The notes below the pieces were generated by a model that worked only from the letters and a program-made list of their open reading frames with translations, searched no databases and was not told where the DNA came from. Made by a program: the position numbers and the translations under genes. 64,000 nt of DNA, from contig JAEZJJ010000040.1 in the NCBI GenBank assembly GCA_023436395.1, forward strand, positions 62,001-126,000, read 5' to 3'. Origin of the DNA: Bacillota bacterium (GTDB taxonomy: Bacteria > Bacillota > Clostridia > Lachnospirales > Cellulosilyticaceae). Each line of letters begins with the position of its first letter. Position 1 is the first letter of the stretch. Shown one piece after another: positions 52,268 to 62,118 of this stretch.

Positions 52268-53131
52268 ATGTTAGTTTCAGCAAAAGACATGTTAAACAAA
52301 GCAAGAGAAGGTAAATATGCTGTTGGTCAATTCAATATCAATAACCTTGAGTGGACAAAAGCTGTACTTCTCACTGCACAAGAAAACAATTCACCAGTTA
52401 TCTTAGGTGTATCTGAAGGTGCAGGTAAATACATGGGTGGTTATAAAACAATCGTAGGTATGGTTAATGGTATGCTTGAAGAATTAAAAATCACTGTACC
52501 AGTAGCACTTCACTTAGACCATGGTTCATATGAAGGCGCACTAAAATGTATCGAAGCTGGTTTTTCTTCAGTTATGTTCGATGGTTCTCACTATCCAATT
52601 GAAGAAAATATCGCTAAAACAACTGAACTTGTTAAAATCACATCTGAAAAAGGTCTTTCTTTAGAAGCTGAAGTGGGATCAATAGGTGGTGAAGAAGATG
52701 GTGTTGTAGGTGCAGGTGAAATCGCTGATGCAAATGAATGTAAAACAATCGCTGAACTTGGTGTAACAATGCTTGCTGCAGGTATCGGTAATATTCACGG
52801 TCAGTATCCAGAGAACTGGAAAGGTTTGGCTTTTGATGCACTTGAAAAAATCAACGCTGTAACAGGTACTACTCCTCTTGTACTTCATGGTGGTACAGGT
52901 ATCCCTGAAGAAATGATTAAAAAAGCAATCTCTTTAGGTGTTGCTAAAATTAACGTTAACACAGAATGTCAATTATCATTCGCTGCTGCTACACGTGGCT
53001 ATATTGAAGCTGGTAAAGACCAACAAGGTAAAGGTTTTGACCCACGTAAATTATTAGCTCCAGGTTTTGAAGCTATTAAAGCAACTGTAAAAGAAAAAAT
53101 GGAATTATTTGGTTCAGTTGGTCAAGCTTAA
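52268..53131 (+). CDS. fba: Fructose-1,6-bisphosphate aldolase, class II
   Basis: 287 residues. Zinc-dependent glycolytic enzyme that splits fructose 1,6-bisphosphate to DHAP and glyceraldehyde 3-phosphate. Family motifs are AVGQFNINNLEW, ALHLDHG (zinc His and catalytic Asp), SVMFDGSHYP, LEAEVGSIGGEEDG, GNIHG (zinc His), LHGGTGIP (zinc His) and KINVNTE. GGAGGG precedes ATG 52268. Codon use is richer in optimal codons than its neighbours, which suits high expression. Monocistronic with a strong terminator. Confidence 0.97.
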   Translation: MLVSAKDMLNKAREGKYAVGQFNINNLEWTKAVLLTAQENNSPVILGVSEGAGKYMGGYKTIVGMVNGMLEELKITVPVALHLDHGSYEGALKCIEAGFSSVMFDGSHYPIEENIAKTTELVKITSEKGLSLEAEVGSIGGEEDGVVGAGEIADANECKTIAELGVTMLAAGIGNIHGQYPENWKGLAFDALEKINAVTGTTPLVLHGGTGIPEEMIKKAISLGVAKINVNTECQLSFAAATRGYIEAGKDQQGKGFDPRKLLAPGFEAIKATVKEKMELFGSVGQA

Positions 53132-53160
53132 TTCTTTTGTACTTAATATATTCAGCAAAT

Positions 53161-53212
53161 AAAGGGATATCATCTATTAGACTTCTCACCTAATAGATGA
53201 TATCCTTTTATT
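53161..53212 (+). terminator. Terminator of fba
   Basis: 19-bp stem with one G-T pair (53161-53179 with 53191-53209), 11-base loop and T-rich tail. Confidence 0.93.
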
Positions 53213-53456
53213 TATTTTTACATATTTTTTTAGAAATTCCACATATTAATATTAAATTTTCTACTCATCTACTATTTCTTTTTTTATGGCATTATGTGAT
53301 GAATCTACATGTTCAATAGGAAAAAACTACTAGAATAAAAAAATCCATACTACACATATTAATACCATAGTAACCACAAAACATTCCCTCTCTTTTAAGA
53401 GGTATAGAATATTTGGTGGCTACTAAAAAATCAAAACCTTACAGGGGGCAACCATT

Positions 53457-53621
53457 ATGTCAAACAAACAAGCTTTTGAATCTATGAAATACGAAGTAGC
53501 AAAAGAAGTTGGAGTTCCTTTAAAACAAGGATACAATGGAGACCTTACTTCTAGAGAAGCTGGAAAAATTGGTGGAACAATCGTACAAAAAGTATTTGAA
53601 AGCTACAAAGGGTCAAAATAG
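53457..53621 (+). CDS. Small acid-soluble spore protein, alpha/beta type
   Basis: 54 residues. The core MKYEVAKEVGVPLKQGYNG and the second block LTSREAGKIGGTIVQKVFE are the two conserved alpha/beta-SASP motifs, so it saturates and protects spore DNA; KYEVAKE includes the expected cleavage site of the germination protease. A GGGGG ribosome site stands before ATG 53457. CATACTA at 53346-53352 resembles a forespore sigma -10, but its -35 is poor. The leader can fold (53373-53419). This dates the organism as a true spore former. Confidence 0.95.
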   Translation: MSNKQAFESMKYEVAKEVGVPLKQGYNGDLTSREAGKIGGTIVQKVFESYKGSK

Positions 53622-53634
53622 TTGATAGGTAATA

Positions 53635-53662
53635 AAAAACCGTCTCTTATGAGACGGTTTTT
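53635..53662. terminator. Bidirectional terminator between SASP and oppA genes
   Basis: Perfect 12-bp stem AAAAACCGTCTC/GAGACGGTTTTT, 4-base loop, with A- and T-tracts in the stem serving both directions. Confidence 0.93.
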
Positions 53663-53666
53663 ACGC

Positions 53667-55349
53667 TTATTCTACTTCTACCATTTCTGCATCACCAAAC
53701 CAAAGTTTGCTTGTTGATGTTAATTCTACATCATTTACTGAATCTTGCATCATAATGTTGGTTACATAGTAATAAATTGGAATTATTGGCATATCTTCCA
53801 TTAGAATATCATGAGCATTATATAAGTGTTCCATACGTTCTGCTCCCATTGTTTCTCTTGATAATTGCATTTCTGTATCAAAAGCTTCACTTGCATAACG
53901 TCCAATATTTTGTCCATTAGTTGACTCAAAGATTTCAAGCATGGTTTGTGGGTCATTGTAATCCCCAATCCAACCACGACGTGCTAATGAATCGAATGCA
54001 TTATTATTAGTTGTTTCTTGGAATACAGCCCATTCTTGATTTGTTAACTTAACATTCACCCCAAGGTTTTGTTTCATCATTTCTTGAACTGCTTCTGCTA
54101 TTAGCTTGTGACTTTCTAGTGTATTATAAAGGATTTCAATTTCTCCTAAACCTTCACCATTTGGATATCCAGCTTCTGCAAGTAAGGCTTTAGCTGCTTC
54201 TACGTCCCCTTTTGGATTCACATCATAGTCCCCTGCTGTTTGCGTAAATGAATTACCTTCATGGTCCGTAATCCCTTCTGGCATATAGCCATAAGCAATT
54301 TTTTGTCCACCTTTAGTGACTTCTTTTACAATTTGTTCACGGTTAATTGCAAGTGATAGCGCCTTACGTACACGTACATCTTGAAGGGCTGGGTTATTCA
54401 TATTAAATGCGTAGTAATATGTACCAATTTTAGGCAAAATATAAAATGTTGGATCCTCTGCAATAAGTGTAGGAATTTCATCAGATGGGACAAATTCATT
54501 AATATCTAATTCTCCTGCTGTATATCTTGTATGTGCTGTAGATTCATCTGAAATCATATACATCACAATTTTTTCAAGATTTACATTTTCAGCATTCCAG
54601 TAGTTTTCATTTTTAACAAGTACAATTTGGTCTCCCATTTTGTATTCAGCCATTTTGAAAGGACCATTACCAATATATTTAGCTGGATCTTTAGCCCATG
54701 CACCTTCATTATCTACTAAGTCAGCTCTTACTGGCATAAGTGTTGCAAAACCTGTAAGTCCTAAGAAATAATCTGTTGGTACACTCAATTTCACCTCTAA
54801 AGTTTTATCATCAAGAGCCTTAACACCTAATTCACTCGCTGGCATTTCCCCTCTAGCAATAGCACCTGCATTTAAGATATTGCCTGATTCAAAAATGTAC
54901 ATATACTCTGATGCTGTGGCTGGATCCGCTCCACGTTTCCAAGCAAACTCATAATCACTTGCTTTTACCGGTTGTCCATCAGACCATGTTGCTTCTCTTA
55001 AAGTGAAAGTATATACAAGACCATCCTCTGATACCGTATAACTTTCTGCCATAGCTGGTACGACTTCACCACTCACTTCTCTCATAAGCCCTTCAAACAC
55101 ATTATTAATAATATGACCTGCATCTGTTGCTGAATTAAGTTGTGGATCCAGTGTTAATGGATCTGCACCTAAGTTATAGCGGAGTGTTTGATCCGCTGCA
55201 AGTGTATACTCTCCATCTGTGTCTTTCTGTTCATTTGATTGCACCTCAGCCGGCGCCCCCGGTGTAGAGCTTGTTTGGCTACCACACCCTGTAAATACCA
55301 TACTTGATGCCATCAACATCGTAAGACCTAATGTAAATTTCTTTTTCAT
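53667..55349 (-). CDS. oppA: Oligopeptide ABC transporter, substrate-binding lipoprotein
   Basis: 560 residues from ATG 55349, seven bases after AGGAGG. Lipoprotein signal MKKKFTLGLTMLMASSMVFTGC with lipobox cysteine at 22, so it is anchored on the outer face. The SBP_bac_5 domain is shown by LGADPLTLDPQLNSATDA, YTFTLREATWSDGQPVKASDYEFAWKR and YYYAFNMNNPALQDVRVRKALSLAINR. It captures peptides for the OppBCDF permease. Last gene of the operon (73 bases after oppF), often the best expressed. Confidence 0.95.
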   Translation of the reverse strand: MKKKFTLGLTMLMASSMVFTGCGSQTSSTPGAPAEVQSNEQKDTDGEYTLAADQTLRYNLGADPLTLDPQLNSATDAGHIINNVFEGLMREVSGEVVPAMAESYTVSEDGLVYTFTLREATWSDGQPVKASDYEFAWKRGADPATASEYMYIFESGNILNAGAIARGEMPASELGVKALDDKTLEVKLSVPTDYFLGLTGFATLMPVRADLVDNEGAWAKDPAKYIGNGPFKMAEYKMGDQIVLVKNENYWNAENVNLEKIVMYMISDESTAHTRYTAGELDINEFVPSDEIPTLIAEDPTFYILPKIGTYYYAFNMNNPALQDVRVRKALSLAINREQIVKEVTKGGQKIAYGYMPEGITDHEGNSFTQTAGDYDVNPKGDVEAAKALLAEAGYPNGEGLGEIEILYNTLESHKLIAEAVQEMMKQNLGVNVKLTNQEWAVFQETTNNNAFDSLARRGWIGDYNDPQTMLEIFESTNGQNIGRYASEAFDTEMQLSRETMGAERMEHLYNAHDILMEDMPIIPIYYYVTNIMMQDSVNDVELTSTSKLWFGDAEMVEVE

Positions 55350-55422
55350 ATCATTTCCTCCTAAATATCTATTCATTTTATTTTAAAAAAGGCATAGCCT
55401 CTTAAATACAAAGTACTTATTA

Positions 55423-56409
55423 TTAAGAATACAAGTGGCATGCTACTTGATGTTCTGGTGCCACTTCTTGAAGAGTAGGCGTTACTTCTGAACAAATTTT
55501 CATACACTCACTGCAACGTGTACGGAAACGACATCCTGATGGTGGTTTAAGTGGACTTGGCACATCGCCCTCAAGCACAATACGTTTCCTTTCCTTTGCC
55601 ATGTCTGGATCAGGTAACGGTACCGCTGAAAGTAACGCCTTGGTATAAGGATGCGCTGGATGTTTATTAACTTCCTCACTACTTCCGATTTCTACTAGAT
55701 TGCCTAAATACATCACACCTATGCGATTGGAAATATGCTTCACCATTGATAAATCATGGGCAATAAATAAGTATGTAAGGCTCATATCACTCTGTAAATC
55801 TTCTAGCATATTTATAACTTGTGCTTGAATAGAAACATCAAGAGCCGAGATAGGTTCATCACAAATGATAAATTCTGGTTCTACAGCTAATGCACGGGCA
55901 ATCCCTATACGTTGTCTTTGACCACCACTGAACTCATGAGGATAACGACTTGCATGATCCCTCATAAGCCCTACTTTGTCCAATAGATAGTGTATACGAT
56001 CTGTCTTTTCACTACCTGTTGCTATTTTATGAGTTTCAATAGCTTCACCAATAATATCATTAACTGTCATACGACTATTAAGTGATGCATATGGGTCTTG
56101 AAAGACCATTTGCATACGTTTTCTAAAAGGTAGCATTTTCTTCTGTGAGTAATGAGTAATGTCTTCTCCACCAAATAAAATCTTACCTTCTGTTGGTTCA
56201 TAAAGCTTAATAAGAGTACGACCTGTTGTTGATTTACCACAACCCGATTCTCCTACTAAACCTAATGTTTCTCCTCTTTTAATGTAAAAAGATACATTAT
56301 CTACCGCTTTAACATACTGTACATTTTTTCCCCATAAGCCACTGGTTTTTGTAAAGTATTTTTTTAGATTTTGAACTTCTATTAAGTTCTCTCTTTTATC
56401 TAGACTCAT
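55423..56409 (-). CDS. oppF: Oligopeptide ABC transporter ATP-binding protein OppF
   Basis: 328 residues. Walker A VGESGCGKST, Q-loop MVFQDPYASLNSRM, signature EFSGGQRQRIGIARAL, Walker B FIICDEPISALDV and switch His in FIAHDLSMV. The C-terminal CRFRTRC...C...C cluster is the extension found in OppD/F proteins, which may bind an Fe-S centre. It overlaps oppD by 14 bases. With OppD it forms the ATPase pair. Confidence 0.95.
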   Translation of the reverse strand: MSLDKRENLIEVQNLKKYFTKTSGLWGKNVQYVKAVDNVSFYIKRGETLGLVGESGCGKSTTGRTLIKLYEPTEGKILFGGEDITHYSQKKMLPFRKRMQMVFQDPYASLNSRMTVNDIIGEAIETHKIATGSEKTDRIHYLLDKVGLMRDHASRYPHEFSGGQRQRIGIARALAVEPEFIICDEPISALDVSIQAQVINMLEDLQSDMSLTYLFIAHDLSMVKHISNRIGVMYLGNLVEIGSSEEVNKHPAHPYTKALLSAVPLPDPDMAKERKRIVLEGDVPSPLKPPSGCRFRTRCSECMKICSEVTPTLQEVAPEHQVACHLYS

Positions 56410-57424
56410 GTGCTCTCGCCTCCTTTACAAAACCTTTTACTACAGGTGCCTCTGGATTTAATAAATGACATCTGGATTTATGTGTTTGTGTTACTTCATA
56501 CATTGGTGGTATTTCTTCTAAACATTTCTGCATAGCAAATTTACAACGATTACAGAACGGACAGCCTTTTGGTGGATTTAAAAGGTCTGGTGGTGTTCCT
56601 GGAATAGGTTCAAGTCTTTCTTTAACACCTGACTTAGGATTTGGCACAGAGTTAAGTAGCCCCATAGTATATGGATTCTTAGCATCATAGAAAAGTTCTT
56701 CTACAGTTCCTTCTTCCATTATCATTCCACCATACATAACAATGACACGTGTACAAAGCTGCGCAATAACACCTAAATCATGAGTAATAAAGATAATTGA
56801 GCTATTTAATCGACTTTGAATACCTTTCATAAGTTCTAATATTTGTGCTTGAATCGTTACATCTAAAGCTGTTGTAGGCTCGTCTGCAATAATTAACTCC
56901 GGATCACAAGAAAGGGCCATTGCTATAATTGCTCTTTGTCTCATCCCTCCACTAAATTCATGAGGATAGTTTTTCATACGTTCTTCTGGCGAAGGAATAC
57001 CTACTAAAGTTAGCATTTTTATTGCAATTTCTTCTGCTTCCTTCTGACTTACTTTTTTATGATTACGAATAACCTCTGTCATTTGATTCCCGATGGTATA
57101 AACAGGATTAAGTGCACTCATTGGATCTTGGAAAATCATAGAAATCTCATTTCCTTGAATCCTACGCATTTCCTTTTCTGTTTTAGGAACAAGATCTTCC
57201 CCTTTGAAAAGTACCTTTCCTGCTTTAATTTTTCCTGGATGTTGAAGTAATCTCATTACAGAAGAACATGTGACAGATTTCCCACTTCCTGATTCTCCTA
57301 CTACCCCTAGCACTTCGCCTTTATATAAATCAAAATCTACATCTCTAACTGATTGAACTTCTCCTAAATGAGTGTAAAACGAAGTTTTTAATCCTCGAAC
57401 TTCCAATATCTTCTCTTTACTCAT
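56396..57424 (-). CDS. oppD: Oligopeptide ABC transporter ATP-binding protein OppD
   Basis: 342 residues. Walker A GESGSGKSV, Q-loop IFQDPMSALNPVYT, signature EFSGGMRQRAIIAMAL, Walker B LIIADEPTTALDV and switch His in FITHDLGVI. A C-terminal CPFCNRCKFAMQKC cysteine cluster matches the OppD/DppD extension. 18 bases after oppC; overlaps oppF. Confidence 0.95.
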   Translation of the reverse strand: MSKEKILEVRGLKTSFYTHLGEVQSVRDVDFDLYKGEVLGVVGESGSGKSVTCSSVMRLLQHPGKIKAGKVLFKGEDLVPKTEKEMRRIQGNEISMIFQDPMSALNPVYTIGNQMTEVIRNHKKVSQKEAEEIAIKMLTLVGIPSPEERMKNYPHEFSGGMRQRAIIAMALSCDPELIIADEPTTALDVTIQAQILELMKGIQSRLNSSIIFITHDLGVIAQLCTRVIVMYGGMIMEEGTVEELFYDAKNPYTMGLLNSVPNPKSGVKERLEPIPGTPPDLLNPPKGCPFCNRCKFAMQKCLEEIPPMYEVTQTHKSRCHLLNPEAPVVKGFVKEARAHESR

Positions 57425-57442
57425 TTTTTATAACCTCGCTTT

Positions 57443-58627
57443 CTATTTTCGGAGTCTTGGGTCTAATGCATCTCTTAGGCCATCCCCCAAGAAGTTAAAT
57501 GCAAACATTGTAATAGCAATTGCTATTGCAGGAGCAATAAGTTGGTAAGGATATGAACGAATGCCACCTAATGCATCATTAGCAAGTGTTCCCCATGAAG
57601 CTTCTGGTGCAGATACCCCAAGTCCGATAAAACTTAAGAAAGATTCTGTAAAGATTGCACTGGGAATACTCATTGTTAAGGAAACAATAATAGGACCCAT
57701 GGCATTTGGAATAAGATGTCTCATAATGATTTTTATTTTAGATACACCAATCGTCCTAGCTGATAGCACAAATTCTTGTTCTTTTAAACTTAGTACTTGT
57801 CCACGTACAAGCCTTGCCATACCTACCCAATAGATAAATCCAATAGTAACAATAATAGTTGTCAGACCTGGTTTATAAATAACCATTAATAAAATAACAA
57901 TAAGTAATGAGGGTACAGAGTTAATCACATCTACAATTCGCATCATAATATTGTCTATTTTGCCACCTTCATAGCCAGCAATCCCCCCATAAATGACACC
58001 TATGAGCAGGTTAACAAGTGATGCCACAAGTCCCACTGTTAATGAAATTCTTGCACCATATAAAATACGAATCCAAAGATCCCTTCCCAAGCGGTCTGTT
58101 CCTAGTATATTGTTTTTATTACTTACTGTTTTTATAGGTGTTGTATTAATTTCTTTACCCTCAACAAAAATTTTATATTTTGCACCGCCATTTTTCTTAG
58201 CTCTTTTAGCATAAGAATAGTCAAGGAGTACTTCTTTACCATCAATCTCATATGTTTTAGTAGAAAAAGCCATATCTTCTGCTATTGTTTCTAGCGCACC
58301 AATCACTTCTCCTTTTTCGCTTACCTCAATAAGCTTGTATTCATTATGTACATAGACGTATTGATTATCCCATAATCTTGTAATTTCAAATCGTGGTGGA
58401 ATATTTCCTAAACCTGGTTTCTGGTCTGAATAACTTACCTCTGAAAACATAGGTACAAAGATTGCTATTAAAGTAATGAATATAATTGTAAAAAGACCTA
58501 TCATTGCTAAAATATTTTTACGAAGCATCCGCCATGCATCTTGCCAATAGGTATGACTCGGTCTTGAAATTTGTTGTGACTGCTTCACACTATCATCTAA
58601 TAATTCCCATTCTGAATGTTGACTCAT
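57443..58627 (-). CDS. oppC: Oligopeptide ABC transporter permease OppC
   Basis: 394 residues, longer than the usual ~300, because an extracytoplasmic insert (about 70-165) lies between the first and second membrane helices, including a repeat-like acidic stretch KTYEIDGKEVLLDYSYAKRAKKNG. The rest is a normal permease with six helices and the EAA loop VLSLKEQEFVLSARTIGVSKIKIIMRHLIPN. AGGAGGT precedes ATG 58627. 10 bases after oppB. Confidence 0.93.
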   Translation of the reverse strand: MSQHSEWELLDDSVKQSQQISRPSHTYWQDAWRMLRKNILAMIGLFTIIFITLIAIFVPMFSEVSYSDQKPGLGNIPPRFEITRLWDNQYVYVHNEYKLIEVSEKGEVIGALETIAEDMAFSTKTYEIDGKEVLLDYSYAKRAKKNGGAKYKIFVEGKEINTTPIKTVSNKNNILGTDRLGRDLWIRILYGARISLTVGLVASLVNLLIGVIYGGIAGYEGGKIDNIMMRIVDVINSVPSLLIVILLMVIYKPGLTTIIVTIGFIYWVGMARLVRGQVLSLKEQEFVLSARTIGVSKIKIIMRHLIPNAMGPIIVSLTMSIPSAIFTESFLSFIGLGVSAPEASWGTLANDALGGIRSYPYQLIAPAIAIAITMFAFNFLGDGLRDALDPRLRK

Positions 58628-58637
58628 GGTCTACCTC

Positions 58638-59558
58638 CTAATCTTTAAGTTTGATTCTTGGGTCAATATATGCATAAGCAATATCCACGATGAAGACCAT
58701 TACAATGTAAATGGCCGCATAGAACACTGTAAGCCCCATAATAACGGTATAGTCACGGCTAGATACACTCTCCACAAAATATTTCCCCATTCCTGGCACA
58801 GCAAAAATTTTCTCTACTACGAAAGACCCAGTAAGAATAGATGCTACCATTGGTCCCACATAAGTAACCACTGGGATAAGTGCATTTTTAAGAGCATGCT
58901 TACCAATGACACGTAATTTGCTGAGTCCGTTTGCTCTTGCTGTACGAATGTAATCTTGACCGAGCACCTCTAACATACTTGATCGTGTCAGCCTTGTGAC
59001 ATAAGCTACAGAAAATCCTCCAAGGGCAATAACTGGCCCAATATAGCTCTTCCATGTTTCTAAACCACCTGCTGGAATCCATGCTAGTTTCTCTCCAAAT
59101 ATGTACATAATGAATGTACCAATTACGAAACTAGGAATCGTTACACCGACTGTTGCAATAATCATAATTACATAGTCTACTGCATGATTTTGTTTAAGTG
59201 CAGAAAGCACGCCTAAAGGAATACCCAATACCAAAATCAAAACAACTGCTAACGCTCCAATCTGTGATGATGCAGGGAATGTTTTAATAATAATCTCATT
59301 AACGGTTACACCCTTCTTTTTAAAAGAAACACCTAGGTCTCCTTTTGCCATATCCCCCATATAGTCTATATATTGTTCCCATAAAGGTGCATCTAAGTTA
59401 TATTTTTCTGCCAGAGCTTTTTCAATCTCTGGTGTTAATGCACGTTCGCTTGTAAATGGTCCTCCTGGTATTGAACGCATCAAAATGAATGTAATAGTTG
59501 CAATCAAAATTAAAGTAATGAGCATTGATACCATACGTTTTAAACTATATTTGAACAT
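58638..59558 (-). CDS. oppB: Oligopeptide ABC transporter permease OppB
   Basis: 306 residues with six membrane helices. N-terminal FKYSLKRMVSMLITLILIATITFILMR and the EAA loop DYIRTARANGLSKLRVIGKHALKN are typical of OppB/DppB. GGTGGPF-like N-terminal loop sequence SIPGGPF is present. AAAGGAG precedes the start at 59558. First gene of the opp operon; a long AT-rich region lies upstream. Confidence 0.95.
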   Translation of the reverse strand: MFKYSLKRMVSMLITLILIATITFILMRSIPGGPFTSERALTPEIEKALAEKYNLDAPLWEQYIDYMGDMAKGDLGVSFKKKGVTVNEIIIKTFPASSQIGALAVVLILVLGIPLGVLSALKQNHAVDYVIMIIATVGVTIPSFVIGTFIMYIFGEKLAWIPAGGLETWKSYIGPVIALGGFSVAYVTRLTRSSMLEVLGQDYIRTARANGLSKLRVIGKHALKNALIPVVTYVGPMVASILTGSFVVEKIFAVPGMGKYFVESVSSRDYTVIMGLTVFYAAIYIVMVFIVDIAYAYIDPRIKLKD

Positions 59559-59958
59559 AAGCTTCTCCTTTCTATCAAATATCTAACTTTTCTATCTTAA
59601 CTTAATTTATTCAACTGATTAACATAATACATTATTTTATATAATTTTGCAAGTTAGTAATGTTATTTTTTTATTTAAACCATTTAAAACGTTAAAATCA
59701 AGGTTAATTATATAATATTAGTCATTTTAATTGCAATTTTCTTTTATATTTTTAAATTATTTTGAATTATTAGATAACATAATCCTAGCGAATATGTAAT
59801 TAAAACTGATATACACTAAATTAATATGATACATAAAATAAATAATGTATTATTAAGTAACATAAAAATATTATATATTTATCTATCATATAGATTAATA
59901 TTTTTTTGCAACAAAAAAGGTTGCTCCTCATAAGAAAACAACCTTTTACACTTTTTTA
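59559..59958. other. AT-rich region upstream of opp
   Basis: 400 bases. Apart from the terminator at 59911-59947 it contains no gene. AATTTTC at 59735-59741 is half of a CodY-type box, too weak to call. No clear opp promoter found. Confidence 0.5.
59911..59947 (-). terminator. Terminator after the 2-hydroxyacid dehydrogenase gene
   Basis: AAAAGGTTG (59915-59923) pairs with CAACCTTTT (59939-59947), 15-base loop; minus strand continues TTGTTGC after a TTTTTT run. Confidence 0.85.
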
Positions 59959-60918
59959 TTAAACAATACGATTACGCTGATCGCCTTTTTCAAAAGCCTT
60001 AATATTATTAATAACTTCTTGTACTAAAACCTTTCTAGCTTCTACACTTGCCCAACCAATATGAGGAGTAATAAAAAGCTTATTTTGATCTTTCACTTCA
60101 AATAGCGGATTTTCTGCCTCAATCGGTTCTACACCTAACACATCTAAGCCTGCCCCTGCTATAAGTTCTTCATTAAGTACCTTGGCTAAGTCCTCTTCTA
60201 CAACAATCTTTCCTCTTCCTAAATTTAGAAGATAAGCACTTGATTTCATTTGAGCAAGTTCTCTATAACCAATTAATCCATGTGTTCTTTCATTATATGG
60301 CGCATGAATAGAAACCACATCACTTTCCTCTAAAAGTGTCTCTAAAGGTACACTCTCATAGTGAGGATCCTTTGTATTTTGCCCTGAAGTAGAATAATAA
60401 ATCACCTTCATACCAAAGGCTTCTCCTATTCTTGCTACAGCTTTACCAATAGCACCAAAACCAATAATACCTAAGGTTTTACCTGAAAGTTCATGGAATG
60501 GCCATGCTATAAAACTAAATGTTTCACTAGTGGCATAGCGTTTACTTTTAACATAAGCATCATATTGACTATTATGTTCCACCAAATGAAGGAGCATGGC
60601 AAAGGTGTGCTGGGCCACACTTTCTGTTGAATACCCCGCTACATTAGCAACACCAATCCCTCTTTCCTTTGCATAAGTAATATCAATATTATTGTATCCT
60701 GTTGCTAATAGAGTAATTAACTTAAGGGACTTAGCCTCCTTCAGATTACTTTCATTGAGCACTACCTTATTGGTAATAATAACATCTACATCTTTTACAC
60801 GCTGAGCAACTTCTTCTGGAGATGTTAAATCATATACTGCTACTTCTCCACAGCTTCTAAAGGGGGTTATGTCTATGTCTGCTCCAAGTGTCTTAGCATC
60901 TAGTATACACAGTTTCAT
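59959..60918 (-). CDS. D-2-hydroxyacid dehydrogenase (NAD-dependent)
   Basis: 319 residues from ATG 60918, ten bases after AGGAGAG. NAD-binding GFGAIGKAVARIG near 150-163; catalytic Arg in NLGRGKIV, Glu in LGVEPIEAENP and His in TPHIGWAS. The enzyme reduces 2-keto acids such as glyoxylate, hydroxypyruvate or a branched 2-oxo acid with NADH. It lies six bases after the SPFH/zinc-ribbon gene on the same strand, so it is in that operon. Substrate not clear; a D-lactate role is less likely than hydroxypyruvate/glycerate type by general form. Confidence 0.9.
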   Translation of the reverse strand: MKLCILDAKTLGADIDITPFRSCGEVAVYDLTSPEEVAQRVKDVDVIITNKVVLNESNLKEAKSLKLITLLATGYNNIDITYAKERGIGVANVAGYSTESVAQHTFAMLLHLVEHNSQYDAYVKSKRYATSETFSFIAWPFHELSGKTLGIIGFGAIGKAVARIGEAFGMKVIYYSTSGQNTKDPHYESVPLETLLEESDVVSIHAPYNERTHGLIGYRELAQMKSSAYLLNLGRGKIVVEEDLAKVLNEELIAGAGLDVLGVEPIEAENPLFEVKDQNKLFITPHIGWASVEARKVLVQEVINNIKAFEKGDQRNRIV

Positions 60919-60923
60919 CCCAT

Positions 60924-62042
60924 TTACTCTCCTATCTTCATACCACATTCACTACAGAACTTTACACCTGGCTCTGCTGGTGTCCCACATTCTGAGCAAT
61001 ACTTTTTCTTCTCTACCACTTCCACCTTTTGACCACATTCCGGGCAGAATTTACTTGTTTTCTTAATCATACTGTGACAATTACCACAAGGCATTAAATC
61101 ATCGGTTAGCTCTGGTGACTGATGAGTATGCATCCCATTTACAGAAGAAGCTTGCGTCATTTGATTTGCATTAAGCTGATTAAGTCCTCCAGCAAAAGCA
61201 TTGCCCATATGGATTCCCATACCTAAGCCCATACCATTTTGCATCATGGCATTAAGTCCATCATTTTCTGTAGATTTACTCATAATTTCTAATTGTTTAA
61301 GGATTTGAATCTTACTGAGCTTATCATTTTGAACACTCCCTAAAATGTTCATCCCTGTTAATTCTTTAAGATTCTTTTCAATCTCCTCTGGCAAACCAAT
61401 ATTTCCTATTGTAAAATGTGTCACACTTAAGCCAAGCTTACTAAAAGGCTCTCTTAAGGTTTCTGATAAAGCAGCGGCAATCTCATTATAATTAGAGGCA
61501 ATTTGTGTAACAGTCAAATGTAAGCTCCCAATAAGATCACTAAACTGATTGATAATAAAACCTCTTAATTGCTCTGTAATATCCTCTAAGCGATAACGTG
61601 ACTTTGTTCCAACAATGTTGGTTAAAAAGGCTACTGGATTTTCAATCTTAAAAGCATAATTACCATGTGCCCTTACTTGCACTTGACCAAATTGACTGTC
61701 TGGAATCCAAATAGGATTATTTGTTCCCCATTTATTATTTAGAAATTCTTTCATATTTAAAAAGAATACATCTGATTTAAAAGGTGATTTAAACCCATAA
61801 GCCCAACCTTTTAAGTCTCCTAGAATCGGTAAGTTCTTAGTCTCTAACTTATACATTCCTGGCCCAAATACATCTGCGATTTGTCCTTGTTCCACAAAAA
61901 TAGCTACTTGCCCTGGTCTTACTGTAAGCTGAGCACCATTTTGAATTTCTTGATCTTCCATAGGAAACATATACACCAGTGTATCGCTACTTTCATCTAA
62001 CCACTGTATAATATCCAAAAACTGCTTTTTAAAAAATCCCAT
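60924..62042 (-). CDS. SPFH domain protein with two zinc ribbons (YdjI-like)
   Basis: 372 residues from ATG 62042, seven bases after GGGAGG. The SPFH-like (virion core type) domain spans about 30-230 (for example VRPGQVAIFVEQGQIADVFGPGMYKLETKN). A Met/Asn-rich low-complexity linker (270-310) follows. Two double-CxxC zinc ribbons close the protein: CGNCHSMI...FCPECGQ and YCSECGTP...FCSECGMKIGE. No membrane segment. Bacillus YdjI, with the same layout, is a membrane-recruited scaffold; a similar role is inferred. It follows an aminopeptidase gene by 76 bases. Confidence 0.87.
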   Translation of the reverse strand: MGFFKKQFLDIIQWLDESSDTLVYMFPMEDQEIQNGAQLTVRPGQVAIFVEQGQIADVFGPGMYKLETKNLPILGDLKGWAYGFKSPFKSDVFFLNMKEFLNNKWGTNNPIWIPDSQFGQVQVRAHGNYAFKIENPVAFLTNIVGTKSRYRLEDITEQLRGFIINQFSDLIGSLHLTVTQIASNYNEIAAALSETLREPFSKLGLSVTHFTIGNIGLPEEIEKNLKELTGMNILGSVQNDKLSKIQILKQLEIMSKSTENDGLNAMMQNGMGLGMGIHMGNAFAGGLNQLNANQMTQASSVNGMHTHQSPELTDDLMPCGNCHSMIKKTSKFCPECGQKVEVVEKKKYCSECGTPAEPGVKFCSECGMKIGE

Positions 62043-62118
62043 TCTAAAACCTCCCAACATTATTATTTCTTTTCTTTCTCTCAGTATATCAATATTTTCT
62101 TTAAATCACCATAACTTC

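Noticed and set aside
59735..59749. CodY box upstream of opp
   Set aside because: Only one half (AATTTTC) fits; the second half is degenerate in already AT-rich DNA.
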